64,000 nt of DNA from an uncultured Mycoplasmatota bacterium (GTDB lineage Bacteria; Bacillota_I; Bacilli_A; Izemoplasmatales; Izemoplasmataceae). The notes under the pieces were generated by a model. The model did no database searches, was not told where the DNA came from, and saw nothing but the letters and a program-made list of their open reading frames with translations. This document shows, one piece after another, positions 43,294 to 51,341 of this stretch (its first letter is position 1; the number at the start of each line of letters is the position of its first letter). The stretch spans positions 186,001 through 250,000 of the forward strand of contig CAJXVW010000002.1 in the NCBI GenBank assembly GCA_913062645.1, in the 5' to 3' direction. Made by a program: the position numbers and the translations under genes.

Positions 43294-44214
43294 ATGAGAC
43301 GTTTGATGCTTGGGTTCCAAGTCGGTTTCAACGGATTGCGATTCATGTTCAAAAACCCGAAATCGATGCTGTCGATTCTGGTGTTTTGGATTATTCTGGC
43401 CGTCTTCGGTGGAATCGGAGTACTCCTGTTCCAACTGGCTGGAGATCCGGACAACCTGCTGGCCGGACCAACCCTGCTGTTATTTGTGATCGGCACCCCG
43501 ATGGCGTTCGTGCTGGCTGGAGCGATATCCTCTCTGGTGTTGCTGGAGATGATCCAACAACACGAAATTACCGGTACCATCGTCTTTTGGGACGCGCTCT
43601 CCTGCACCATCCGCAAAGATTTGCCCAAACTCGTTCCGATTCTATTGGTGTGGAGTGCGATGGTCTGGTTGATCACCATCATCCAAATCATCATAAGCGC
43701 CTTTTGGATGGGGTTCTTGTCCCTGTTCGGTCTCCGCGCCGACGCTCCGATCAGTCTGACTGACCGAGGCGCCAATGTCCTGATCAAGGGCGTTCGCATC
43801 TTCATGCAGTTCACGTTGCCGGCGGTCGCGTGGGAACGGTTGTCGACAACCAAGTCGATCAAGAAGTCATGGGACATCATCCGCACAGCTTGGGCCGAGA
43901 TCCTCGGTGCGATCATCTTCGGCAATGTGATGCTGGTTGTGGTCATCGCACCGCTGATCGTGTTGTACTATTTGTACATTGGTGATGCCATCAATGAAGC
44001 ATGGGTGATGACGACGCTGTTCGTTCTCGGCGCATTCGCCTATTCTGTTGGTCGTCTGCTGCAACAAATCTATGTCGCGCAAATCTATCTGTGGTTCACG
44101 AGCTGGGAAAAGGAATTGGAACAAGCTGCGGCGCAAGGCCGTTTCATTCCACCGCTCAGAGATTTTCCGCGTCCGTCGTTGTTGGACGACGTGAATGACA
44201 TGGTGGTGTCATGA
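43294..44214 (+). CDS. DUF6159-like polytopic membrane protein
   Basis: 306 residues with about six spans arranged as three pairs, starting RRLMLGFQVGFNGLRFMFKNPKSMLSILVFW. Family-like features are the NPKSML start, TVDALS-like DALSCTIRKDLPKL loop, and FTLPAVAWERLSTTKSIKKSWDIIR before the last pairs. The similarity is from memory and the biochemical role is unknown. The ATG at 43294 follows GAGGAGATGTGCTG. A terminator follows the stop. Confidence 0.65.
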   Translation: MRRLMLGFQVGFNGLRFMFKNPKSMLSILVFWIILAVFGGIGVLLFQLAGDPDNLLAGPTLLLFVIGTPMAFVLAGAISSLVLLEMIQQHEITGTIVFWDALSCTIRKDLPKLVPILLVWSAMVWLITIIQIIISAFWMGFLSLFGLRADAPISLTDRGANVLIKGVRIFMQFTLPAVAWERLSTTKSIKKSWDIIRTAWAEILGAIIFGNVMLVVVIAPLIVLYYLYIGDAINEAWVMTTLFVLGAFAYSVGRLLQQIYVAQIYLWFTSWEKELEQAAAQGRFIPPLRDFPRPSLLDDVNDMVVS

Positions 44215-44220
44215 TCGAAT

Positions 44221-44250
44221 GAGAGACTGTTCGTCAGTCTCTTTCTTTTG
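44221..44250 (+). terminator. Terminator of DUF6159-like gene
   Basis: AGAGACTG and CAGTCTCT pair around TTCGT, followed by TTCTTTT. Confidence 0.8.
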
Positions 44251-44274
44251 AACCAAATATCCGTTGGATATCAT

Positions 44275-44303
44275 TACACAAAATGTTGAAAATCGAGTAC
44301 AAT
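44275..44303 (+). promoter_or_regulatory. Promoter of esterase lipoprotein gene
   Basis: -35 TACACA (44275-44280), 17-base spacer, -10 TACAAT (44298-44303), 17 bases ahead of the ATG. Confidence 0.6.
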
Positions 44304-44320
44304 GGTGTCGAGGTGATTCG

Positions 44321-45436
44321 ATGAAACGAATCCTGTTTACCATCCTGTTGGCTCTTACCGTAGCACTATCCGCCTGTGCCGAGACAACCATTGAAGATGA
44401 AATCCCGACTTGCGACGACGGCTTCGAACTGGTCGATGACACATGCGTGGAGACAGCGGACGATACCGGTGAAACTCCCGATGACAACGACAATCCCCAA
44501 GACGACGATCCGATCGACGATGATCCCGTCGACGACGATCCCCTCGACGACGATCCGGTGAACGACGATCCAGTGGACGACGACCCCGTCGATCCTCGCT
44601 ATGAAAACATCACCGCCGGCATGTTCGGCTATGAACCATTCACATTCGACGGTTTGACACGCGAGTACATTCTGTATTTGCCGGACGACTTGATCCCCGG
44701 CAGTCCGTTGGTGTTCATGCTCCATGGTTTCAGTGGCAACGCCGGGTACATGCAAGCCACATCCGGCATGAACGACTTGGCCGACCTGTACGGCTTCGCC
44801 GTCGTCTATCCGCAGGGATCCAGCATCAACGGCATCCCGCACTGGAACGCCGATCTGGACCTGTCGGTCGTCGATGACGTCGGTTTCCTAAGTGCGCTTG
44901 CGGCACATCTTCAGACTACCTACGACCTCAGCGTCGAGAACACCTTCATCGCCGGCCACTCCAACGGCGGTTTCATGGCCTACACGATGGCCTGTACCTC
45001 TCCCGCAACCTTTCAAGCGATCGCCAGTTTCGCCGGCATCATGAGCGGTGAAACGTGGGATACCTGCGCCACCACCGAACCCGTCAGTGTGCTCCACATG
45101 CACGGCACCGCCGATCCGGTCGTGCCCGACGACGGCACGATGGCGCCGTGGCTTGGATGGGGCGGCGCACCGGCCGTGCCGATCATGCTCGAGTACTGGC
45201 AGACGCGCAACGCTCTCGAACTGGCGTCCGAGGCGATGGTTTCCGCGACGATTCAACGGTTTGATTACACCAGTGCCAGCAATCCCTACCGGGTGACCTA
45301 TTACCGACTCTTGAACATGGGCCATGAGTGGCCCCAAGACGATGAGATCATGCCTGATGACGACGATCTCAATGATACATCGCAACGAATCTGGCAGTTC
45401 TTCGAGACGGTGATGAGCGACGCCGATGTGTCGTGA
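44321..45436 (+). CDS. Esterase lipoprotein (PHB depolymerase / feruloyl esterase family)
   Basis: 371 residues. The signal peptide ends in LSAC (C19). A spacer of repeated DDDP[VIL] units (about 61-91) separates the lipid anchor from an alpha/beta hydrolase of the LpqC/PHB depolymerase type: oxyanion region LHGFSGN (134-140), nucleophile S214 in GHSNGG, likely acid D265 in HGTADPV and H335 in MGHEWP. Such enzymes cleave polyester, feruloyl or acetyl esters outside the cell. The ATG at 44321 follows CGAGGTGATTCG. Single-gene unit. Confidence 0.9.
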   Translation: MKRILFTILLALTVALSACAETTIEDEIPTCDDGFELVDDTCVETADDTGETPDDNDNPQDDDPIDDDPVDDDPLDDDPVNDDPVDDDPVDPRYENITAGMFGYEPFTFDGLTREYILYLPDDLIPGSPLVFMLHGFSGNAGYMQATSGMNDLADLYGFAVVYPQGSSINGIPHWNADLDLSVVDDVGFLSALAAHLQTTYDLSVENTFIAGHSNGGFMAYTMACTSPATFQAIASFAGIMSGETWDTCATTEPVSVLHMHGTADPVVPDDGTMAPWLGWGGAPAVPIMLEYWQTRNALELASEAMVSATIQRFDYTSASNPYRVTYYRLLNMGHEWPQDDEIMPDDDDLNDTSQRIWQFFETVMSDADVS

Positions 45437-45467
45437 CGACCGGTAAATTTCGTTTTTGTCCATCAAT

Positions 45468-45492
45468 TCAGCGCCCAAGCGGGCGCTTTGTG
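45468..45492 (+). terminator. Terminator of esterase gene
   Basis: AGCGCCC (45470-45476) and GGGCGCT (45481-45487) pair, then TTGTGTT. It abuts the next promoter. Confidence 0.7.
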
Positions 45493-45499
45493 TTATAAT
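45491..45499 (+). promoter_or_regulatory. Extended -10 promoter of Mrp/Mbh operon
   Basis: TGTTATAAT, 32 bases ahead of the first start codon at 45532. Confidence 0.65.
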
Positions 45500-45531
45500 G
45501 AAAGCAACTGTGACCATGGGAGTGACAAACC

Positions 45532-46038
45532 ATGTTGAATTATCTAAAACTCAGATACAAGCTGTTTTTGGTCTTGATGGTGTTTTGGTTTTTGCTGCAG
45601 CTCAACTTCCGGATTGAAACGATTGTTTCAGGGATCTTGATCTGCGCCCTCATCACCATTTTCAGTCACGACGTGCTCTATGACGACAACGGTTACTTGT
45701 ACCATGCGATCCGCCTTCGCACGGTACTTGTCTACGTCGTCTTTTTGTTTGTCGAAATCTACAAGGCAGGGTTCCAGTACGTCCGCAACCTGATTTTCAA
45801 ACATTACGAGCCGGTCGTCTTCACGATTCATCTCGATGTCGACGATCCGGTGCTTGTGGGCATCATCGCCAACTCGATCACGCTGACGCCGGGGACAATC
45901 TCGATCGACGTTGACAGCGACCACTTCACGATTACGGTGATGACGATGGCCAAACCCGGTACCACCATCGCCGAACTCGAACAACCGATTCATGACAAGT
46001 TCGAACGTCTCCTCAAAGGGAAGGGGGCGAAGCGATGA
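45532..46038 (+). CDS. mrpE: Mrp antiporter subunit E (MbhA-like)
   Basis: 168 residues with three spans and a cytoplasmic tail. The MNHE domain is marked by the WFLLQLNFRIETIVSGILI start and, later, VGIIANSITLTPGTISIDVD, the most conserved block of MrpE. The protein is a structural subunit of the multisubunit cation/proton antiporter. ATG follows GGGAG. First gene of the operon E-F-G-DUF4040-B-C-D; its stop overlaps mrpF by 4 bases. Confidence 0.93.
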   Translation: MLNYLKLRYKLFLVLMVFWFLLQLNFRIETIVSGILICALITIFSHDVLYDDNGYLYHAIRLRTVLVYVVFLFVEIYKAGFQYVRNLIFKHYEPVVFTIHLDVDDPVLVGIIANSITLTPGTISIDVDSDHFTITVMTMAKPGTTIAELEQPIHDKFERLLKGKGAKR

Positions 46039-46310
46039 GCCTTCTGGAATTGTTTTTGGTGTTGACGCTGTTCATGCTGATTCTGGCGATCTTCGTCAGC
46101 TTCATCCGGCTGATCATCGGTCCGACGATCTGGGACCGGCTCTTGATGGTGAACCTGATCAGCGCCAAGGTCGTCATGTTCGTCGCCGTCTACGCCGTCT
46201 ATCTGGGCAGCACGTTGATGCTGGACATCGCCATCAGCTACGGCATCATCGGCTTTCTGACGATCACCTTGCTGTCGAAATACATCATGACGGGAGGGCG
46301 GGAAAAATGA
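46035..46310 (+). CDS. mrpF: Mrp antiporter subunit F (MbhB-like)
   Basis: 91 residues, three spans, with the MrpF core RLIIGPTIWDRLLMVNLISAK followed by DIAISYGIIGFLTITLLSKY. Full length for the family. Both ends overlap neighbours by ATGA, so the operon is translated in a coupled way. Confidence 0.93.
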   Translation: MSLLELFLVLTLFMLILAIFVSFIRLIIGPTIWDRLLMVNLISAKVVMFVAVYAVYLGSTLMLDIAISYGIIGFLTITLLSKYIMTGGREK

Positions 46311-46672
46311 GTGACGTGCAAACTTGGATCACCATCCCCCTGTTGATTCTGTCATGGCTGTTCATCCTGTTCGGGATGATTGCCATCTTTCGTCTCAAAA
46401 ATATCTATACGCGCATTCTGTCCGCCGCGACGATCGATTCGGTCGGCAGTCTGACGATCATCATCGCGCTCCTTGTCGCGAGCGTGACCCAGTACGAATA
46501 CGTGATCCGCTTCATCCTGTTGATCGGATTCCTTTTGATCACGACGCCGATCGGATCCCACGTCAACATCCGCAGTGCCTATCTGACCGGTTTCGACGTC
46601 CGTGAACTCAAACGGCTCGGCGAAGACACCGCGAAACGAGGTGAGCAAGATGGATGGCGCCACCATGATTGA
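46307..46672 (+). CDS. mrpG: Mrp antiporter subunit G (MbhC-like)
   Basis: 121 residues, three spans, with LFGMIAIFRLKNIYTRILSAATIDSVG and FLLITTPIGSHVNIRSAYLTG, the standard MrpG blocks. The ATG at 46307 overlaps the mrpF stop. The C-terminal tail (GEDTAKRGEQDGWRHHD) overlaps the next gene by 23 bases. Confidence 0.92.
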   Translation: MSDVQTWITIPLLILSWLFILFGMIAIFRLKNIYTRILSAATIDSVGSLTIIIALLVASVTQYEYVIRFILLIGFLLITTPIGSHVNIRSAYLTGFDVRELKRLGEDTAKRGEQDGWRHHD

Positions 46673-47231
46673 GTGGACGGCCTATGCGCTCCAGGGGATT
46701 CTGATTCTCCTTGCGATCGCGATCGTCCTACATAAGAACAACGGCACGATCATCATCCTGATCGCGTCGTTCAGTCTGGTCACGGCCAGTCTCTACATCA
46801 TCAACAACGCACCCGACGTGGCGATCGCTGAAATCGCAATCGGATCCGCGATCATCCCGCTCATTTACGTCATCAGCATCTCCCGCCAGCGCGAGTTCAT
46901 CGTGCTCGACCGGGCGATGGACGAGTTCATCTTCATCGGCGACGAACTGGCCGGTATCGGCTACGTCCTGTTGCACCGGCTGGCGGAATATTATCATCTC
47001 GAACTCAACATCACCAACGATCCGGGACTGTGCAGCCTCGACGAGGCGATGGACCGGATGTTGTGCGAAAAGACCAACGTCGATCTGATCGTCGCCAAGG
47101 ACGAAGAGACCGGCAAATACGTCTTCAAGGGCAAACGTTCCTCGACGCTGATGAAAAAGTTGCAGCAGATGACCCAGCCGTTCGACAACATCGAGGTCAT
47201 CCTGTTCAAGGACAGTGAGTTCGGTGGTTAA
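46650..47231 (+). CDS. DUF4040 (MbhD/MrpA C-terminal) protein with extra soluble domain
   Basis: 193 residues. The first ~80 form the DUF4040 module (three spans; ASLYIINNAPDVAIAEIAIG is diagnostic), equal to MbhD or a C-terminal slice of MrpA. About 110 further residues follow (EYYHLELNITNDPGLCSLDEAM, EKTNVDLIVAKDEETG, PFDNIEVILF), a soluble alpha/beta domain faintly like type 3 solute-binding folds. Its role is unknown; it would be a regulatory or docking part of the antiporter. ATG follows CGAGGTGAGCAAG. Confidence 0.82.
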   Translation: MDGATMIEWTAYALQGILILLAIAIVLHKNNGTIIILIASFSLVTASLYIINNAPDVAIAEIAIGSAIIPLIYVISISRQREFIVLDRAMDEFIFIGDELAGIGYVLLHRLAEYYHLELNITNDPGLCSLDEAMDRMLCEKTNVDLIVAKDEETGKYVFKGKRSSTLMKKLQQMTQPFDNIEVILFKDSEFGG

Positions 47232-47916
47232 GCAGGCACTCCTGCTCGTCCTGCTCGGTGGCATCTTCGCCGTCTTCTACCTCGTCACCGAGGACTTGAG
47301 CGAACTCTACAACAACTTCGGCAAAACCTATTTCCAACTCAACGGACTGCTCGAAACAGGCTCGCGCAACTTGGTCACCGCGATCTATCTCGACTACCGG
47401 TTGTTCGACAGTTTCTTCGAAGCGGGCATCCTGCTTGTCGCGGTCGCCGGCATCATCTGGATCAGCAAGCATGACTTGAACGAGAAGAACGCCCAGTTCA
47501 TGCTCGACCGCTACAAGACACCGGATCTGTTCATCACCTTCAGCCGCATCGTCTATCCGATGATGCTGGTGTTCGGCTTCTACGTCATCATCAACGGCCA
47601 CCTATCGCCAGGCGGCGGCTTCCAGGGCGGCGCCATCGTCGCCACTGCGATTTTGATCCTGTACTACATCGATCACGACCGCGAAACCAACATCAAACAG
47701 ATCGTAACGATCGAAAAACTGGTGTTTTTCCTGATCGTCCTCGTCGCCTCGCTGAGCCTGCTGACGCGCGGTGAGTTCTTCACCAACTTCATGCCGCTCG
47801 ATTCATCGGTCGCGTCAAAAGCGATTTATCTCGTCATTCTCAACATCCTCATCGGCTTCAAGGTCGCCCTCGGACTGTGGACGATCTTCACCGCCTTCCT
47901 AAGGGAGGGACGCTGA
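47215..47916 (+). CDS. MbhE-MrpB fusion subunit
   Basis: 233 residues from GTG, overlapping the previous gene by 17 bases. The N-terminal ~80 residues (GSRNLVTAIYLDYRLFDSFFEAGILLVAVAG) match MbhE or the extreme C-terminus of MrpA; the rest is MnhB/MrpB with the hallmark YVIINGHLSPGGGFQGGAIVATAIL. MbhE and MbhF are separate in archaeal Mbh, so here they are joined. Membrane subunit of the antiporter. Confidence 0.88.
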   Translation: MSSVVKQALLLVLLGGIFAVFYLVTEDLSELYNNFGKTYFQLNGLLETGSRNLVTAIYLDYRLFDSFFEAGILLVAVAGIIWISKHDLNEKNAQFMLDRYKTPDLFITFSRIVYPMMLVFGFYVIINGHLSPGGGFQGGAIVATAILILYYIDHDRETNIKQIVTIEKLVFFLIVLVASLSLLTRGEFFTNFMPLDSSVASKAIYLVILNILIGFKVALGLWTIFTAFLREGR

Positions 47917-47917
47917 C

Positions 47918-48253
47918 ATGAACCCATTGCTTACATTCATCGTGGTGTTGATCGGGTTCTACGGTCTTGCCACCAGCAAGAACATCATCAAGAGCGTCTT
48001 CTCCGTCACGATCATCGAATCGGGCATCATTCTGCTGTTCCTCAATCTCGGGAACTTCGAGGGCGGCGGCATCCCGATTGTCGGTGAATCGCTGACCAAC
48101 ATCGTCGACCCGTTGCCGCAGGCATTGATGATCACGACGATCGTCATCGGCTCGACCGTCACCGCGCTCGCCTTGATGCTTTCGATCAAGGTGTTCCACC
48201 ACTACGGCACCGTCGAGTGGGCCGAGGTTCTCGGCCGAAAGGACGGTGAGTAG
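47918..48253 (+). CDS. mrpC: Mrp antiporter subunit C (MbhG-like)
   Basis: 111 residues, NuoK-like, three spans. FYGLATSKNIIKSVFSVTIIESGIILLFL and DPLPQALMITTIVIGSTVTALALML are the MrpC signatures (ALVLTAIVI in homologues). The ATG follows GGAGGGACGCTGAC, 1 base after the previous stop. Confidence 0.94.
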   Translation: MNPLLTFIVVLIGFYGLATSKNIIKSVFSVTIIESGIILLFLNLGNFEGGGIPIVGESLTNIVDPLPQALMITTIVIGSTVTALALMLSIKVFHHYGTVEWAEVLGRKDGE

Positions 48254-48254
48254 G

Positions 48255-49868
48255 ATGATTTTCGTACCCGTCTATCTCGTCTTCGTCCCGATTCTCGCGG
48301 CGATGATCATCTTCCTCTTCCAAAAGCCGAAAATGGCGTATCTCGCGCTGGTCGCGCAAGGTGTCGTCACCGTCCTCGCGGTATGGTACTTCCTGACCTT
48401 CCGCGACGACTACAGCCAAACCTTCTTCACCTTCGGCGGTTGGAACAACCTGATCGGCATCGGCTTCCGCAACGACGCCATCAGCATCAGTTTCCTGTTC
48501 CTGTCGATCTTCATCTGGTGGATGGTCCTGATCTATACCTTCAACGCCAAGAAGGACACCCGCAACTTCCTGTTCTTCCTGTTGTTCTTAGAAGGCGTCT
48601 TCTTCGGTCTGATCCAGACCAACGATCTGTTCAACATGTTCGTATTCATCGAACTGACGACCATCCTCGTGTCGATTCTCGTCGCCTATGAGAAAGCCGG
48701 CGACAGCTTCCGCGCGGCGATTTACTATCTGCTTCTGAACACCGCCGGCGTACTCGCGTTCCTGCTCGGCATCATACTCCTGTACTACTCGTTCGGCAAC
48801 ATCAACATCAATCAGATTACCACGATGATCGCATCGTCGGATCTCTCGGAAACAACGACCGTTCGCTTCGCCTATGTGCTGTTGATGTCCGGCATCGCTG
48901 TCAAGTCGGCGATGTTCCCGCTCTTCACCTGGCTGCCCCGTGCCCACGCGGTCGCCAAAAGCGGTGTCAGCGCACTCTTGTCGGGGATCGTCGTCAAGGG
49001 CGGGCTGTATCTGTTCATCCGCATCAGTCTGATGTTCGCGGCGGCGCCGTATGACACATCGATGTTCTTCTTCGCGATCGGCGCGACGACGGCGATCGTC
49101 GGTGTGATGTTCGCGATGACTCAGAAAGACATCAAACAGATTCTCGCCTATCACACCGTCAGTCAGATCGGAATCATGATGATGGGACTCTCGAGCACCG
49201 ACAGCCTGACGTTCTCGGGCGGACTTCTGCACCTGTACAACCATGCGCTGTTCAAGAGTCTCCTGTTCCTCGGCGCCGGCATCATCGTTAATGTCTACAA
49301 GACCAAGAACATCAAGTACATTCGCGGCGTGTTTCGCGCGATGCCGCTCTTAAGCATCCTGATGATCGTCGGCATGCTGTCGATCAGCGGATCGCCGCTC
49401 TTCAACGGATTCATCAGCAAGTCCGTGATCAAGTACGGTCTCACCGACGCCCAGTACTGGCTGCTGCAGATCGTCAACCTCGGCACCGCCACCAGTTTCC
49501 TCAAGATGAGCCAGATCTTCTTCGGACCCCGGACACTCAGTTATCCGCTGGTCCGCAAGCGCGAATACCTGCCGGTCGCATTGCTCGCCGTCGCCTGTCT
49601 GACGATGGGCGTGCTGCACGTGCCGATCGCCGACTTCGTGCTCGACGTCGACCTCGCCAAATTCAAACCGATCTCCCTGCAATACGTGTTCGAATACGGC
49701 TTGATGCTCGGCGCCGGTTTCCTGCTCTACAAGTATGTCATCGACAAGGACTACAAGCCGGTGCAATGGATCCGCAACTTCCGCATCAGCTTCGAGACGG
49801 CGAATTACATGTTCCTGCTGTACTTCACGGTGATGATCGGTGTGTTTGTCGTCTATCCGATGCTGTAA
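48255..49868 (+). CDS. mrpD: Mrp antiporter subunit D (MbhH-like)
   Basis: 537 residues with about 14 spans, NuoN/MrpD family, the only large proton-pumping subunit in the operon. Key parts: FNMFVFIELTTILVSILVAYEK (proton-channel Glu), AVKSAMFPLFTWLPRAHAVAKSGVSALLSGIVVKGG (channel Lys and His), QKDIKQILAYHTVSQIGIM and HLYNHALFKSLLFLGAG. The ATG at 48255 follows GGTGAGTAGG. A strong terminator follows, so no hydrogenase subunits are attached. Confidence 0.94.
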   Translation: MIFVPVYLVFVPILAAMIIFLFQKPKMAYLALVAQGVVTVLAVWYFLTFRDDYSQTFFTFGGWNNLIGIGFRNDAISISFLFLSIFIWWMVLIYTFNAKKDTRNFLFFLLFLEGVFFGLIQTNDLFNMFVFIELTTILVSILVAYEKAGDSFRAAIYYLLLNTAGVLAFLLGIILLYYSFGNININQITTMIASSDLSETTTVRFAYVLLMSGIAVKSAMFPLFTWLPRAHAVAKSGVSALLSGIVVKGGLYLFIRISLMFAAAPYDTSMFFFAIGATTAIVGVMFAMTQKDIKQILAYHTVSQIGIMMMGLSSTDSLTFSGGLLHLYNHALFKSLLFLGAGIIVNVYKTKNIKYIRGVFRAMPLLSILMIVGMLSISGSPLFNGFISKSVIKYGLTDAQYWLLQIVNLGTATSFLKMSQIFFGPRTLSYPLVRKREYLPVALLAVACLTMGVLHVPIADFVLDVDLAKFKPISLQYVFEYGLMLGAGFLLYKYVIDKDYKPVQWIRNFRISFETANYMFLLYFTVMIGVFVVYPML

Positions 49869-49869
49869 A

Positions 49870-49904
49870 CAAAAAAAACCAGTTCCCGCGGGAACTGGTT
49901 TTCA
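49870..49904. terminator. Bidirectional terminator after antiporter operon
   Basis: AACCAGTTCCC (49877-49887) and GGGAACTGGTT (49890-49900) form an 11-bp stem with A/T-rich flanks, between converging genes. Confidence 0.85.
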
Positions 49905-49911
49905 ATTGCGG

Positions 49912-50628
49912 TTATTCGTGGAGGCTGCTGCCACAGTATTCGCACTGGGCGGGAAGCTGCTCGACGAAGTTGTTGGCGCTGCACGCCTTGCACCGGATGG
50001 TGCGCGGTTCGAACTGCTTGAACTGCGGTTGGGGCGCCTGCGGCCGGGCTTGCGCGGTGGGCCGGTTTTGTTGGTTCTGACTGGGTTGCGGGCGATACGT
50101 CTGAGGTTGTTGCGGACGCGGTTGCGGCCGTGGTTGCGGACGCTGAACGGGGAACTGGACACGACCGATTTCAAGATTCAGTCGGGCGCGGCCGAGCATG
50201 CCGTGGGAGATCATGTGGTTGACATCGGTTACGACCTGCTGCTGGCTGTAGCCGGTGGCTTGCGCTAGCGCTGGAACGTCGCGGACCTCGCGGTTGACGA
50301 TGAGGTCGATGTAGCGACGATATTTGAGCCCTTGTTTCTTCTGTGTGTTGGCGCGGCGGAACAGCCACAGTCCGGGCAACCCGAACAAGGCGAGCAGGAA
50401 GAAGCCCATGCCGGTGTCCTCGATCGCGATTGATCCGATCAGCATCAGGACGCCGAACGCCATCAACAGAAAGCCGATGAATTTCAGAATCGCACCGCCG
50501 CCCCCGAACTGGGCGCTGCGGTCGCGGCTGAGTTTCACGAGCAAGAGGAATATGCCGATTGGCCAGAACAGGATCAGGAAGATGATGACGATCGGCCAGC
50601 CGAACGTTTGTGTTTGCTGTTGGTTCAT
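49912..50628 (-). CDS. Membrane protein with C-terminal zinc ribbon
   Basis: 238 residues: two or three N-terminal spans (about 11-30, 46-66 and 72-88), a small winged-helix-like segment (IVNREVRDVPALAQATGYSQ), a Pro/Gln/Arg-rich linker (RPQPRPQPRPQQPQ) and a terminal zinc ribbon CKACSANNFVEQ ... CEYCG. It is the last gene of a three-gene unit with another membrane protein and an SPFH protein, a set that resembles B. subtilis ydjGHI. Role inferred only: membrane stress or assembly of a membrane platform. Confidence 0.78.
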   Translation of the reverse strand: MNQQQTQTFGWPIVIIFLILFWPIGIFLLLVKLSRDRSAQFGGGGAILKFIGFLLMAFGVLMLIGSIAIEDTGMGFFLLALFGLPGLWLFRRANTQKKQGLKYRRYIDLIVNREVRDVPALAQATGYSQQQVVTDVNHMISHGMLGRARLNLEIGRVQFPVQRPQPRPQPRPQQPQTYRPQPSQNQQNRPTAQARPQAPQPQFKQFEPRTIRCKACSANNFVEQLPAQCEYCGSSLHE

Positions 50629-50639
50629 CGAATCCCCCC

Positions 50640-51329
50640 CTACTTATTGTCTTTCAATACGCGGTTGCGTTTCTGAATCAGAAACAGCACGCCGTTGGAA
50701 TCTTTGATGACGGCTTTGATCTTGCCGAAGTACTTGTTTTTCGCGTGACTGAGACCAGTCTTCAGACCCTTCATGATCTGGCGTTCGATGGCGTACACCG
50801 ACTTGTGACTGACGGGGTCGGAGAACTCGAGCGCCTCGGCGACTTCCTTGTACACCGCGATCGGTTCGCTGGCGTCCTTCTTGTATTGGTCGAGAACGAA
50901 GATCGTCTCTTCGCAGATTTCGCGCATCTTGGCAAGCGAGTGTTCGCCACGGTTCTCATTCTTGAGCGAGTCGTTGAGTCCGCCGTACATGAAGTTGAGG
51001 AAGAATAGGAACCCGAGGATCGCCGCCAGCACCAGGAAGTAGATGACGAGGAACGCGGTCCAGCCCATGTTGCCCGAAGCGTAGACGAAGGCGATGATCA
51101 TCGTGAAGATGAAATAGGTTGCATAGGCGGCGCTCAGATAGATGAAATAGATGCCGCTTTTCTTGTTCTTGTTGATGTGGTAGTACCAGTAATACAGAAG
51201 TACGAACACCTCGGCGAACAGCACGTAGCCGAGCACGCTGTCGTTGAGCGTGTCGCCGTCGAAGATCAGAATCGAACCGCCGGCGATGACGACAAACAGG
51301 ATGATCGGCAGCAATATGCGTTTGAACAT
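50640..51329 (-). CDS. Membrane protein of the SPFH operon
   Basis: 229 residues: four N-terminal spans (about 5-24, 33-49, 61-85 and 91-113), then a soluble helical domain of about 110 residues (LAKMREICEETIFVLDQYKK, KSVYAIERQIMKGLKTGLSH). No catalytic motif. The position between the SPFH gene and the zinc-ribbon membrane gene, with gaps of 11-12 bases, suggests a YdjH-like subunit of the same membrane complex (inference). Confidence 0.72.
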   Translation of the reverse strand: MFKRILLPIILFVVIAGGSILIFDGDTLNDSVLGYVLFAEVFVLLYYWYYHINKNKKSGIYFIYLSAAYATYFIFTMIIAFVYASGNMGWTAFLVIYFLVLAAILGFLFFLNFMYGGLNDSLKNENRGEHSLAKMREICEETIFVLDQYKKDASEPIAVYKEVAEALEFSDPVSHKSVYAIERQIMKGLKTGLSHAKNKYFGKIKAVIKDSNGVLFLIQKRNRVLKDNK

Positions 51330-51341
51330 GATCCGACCTCC

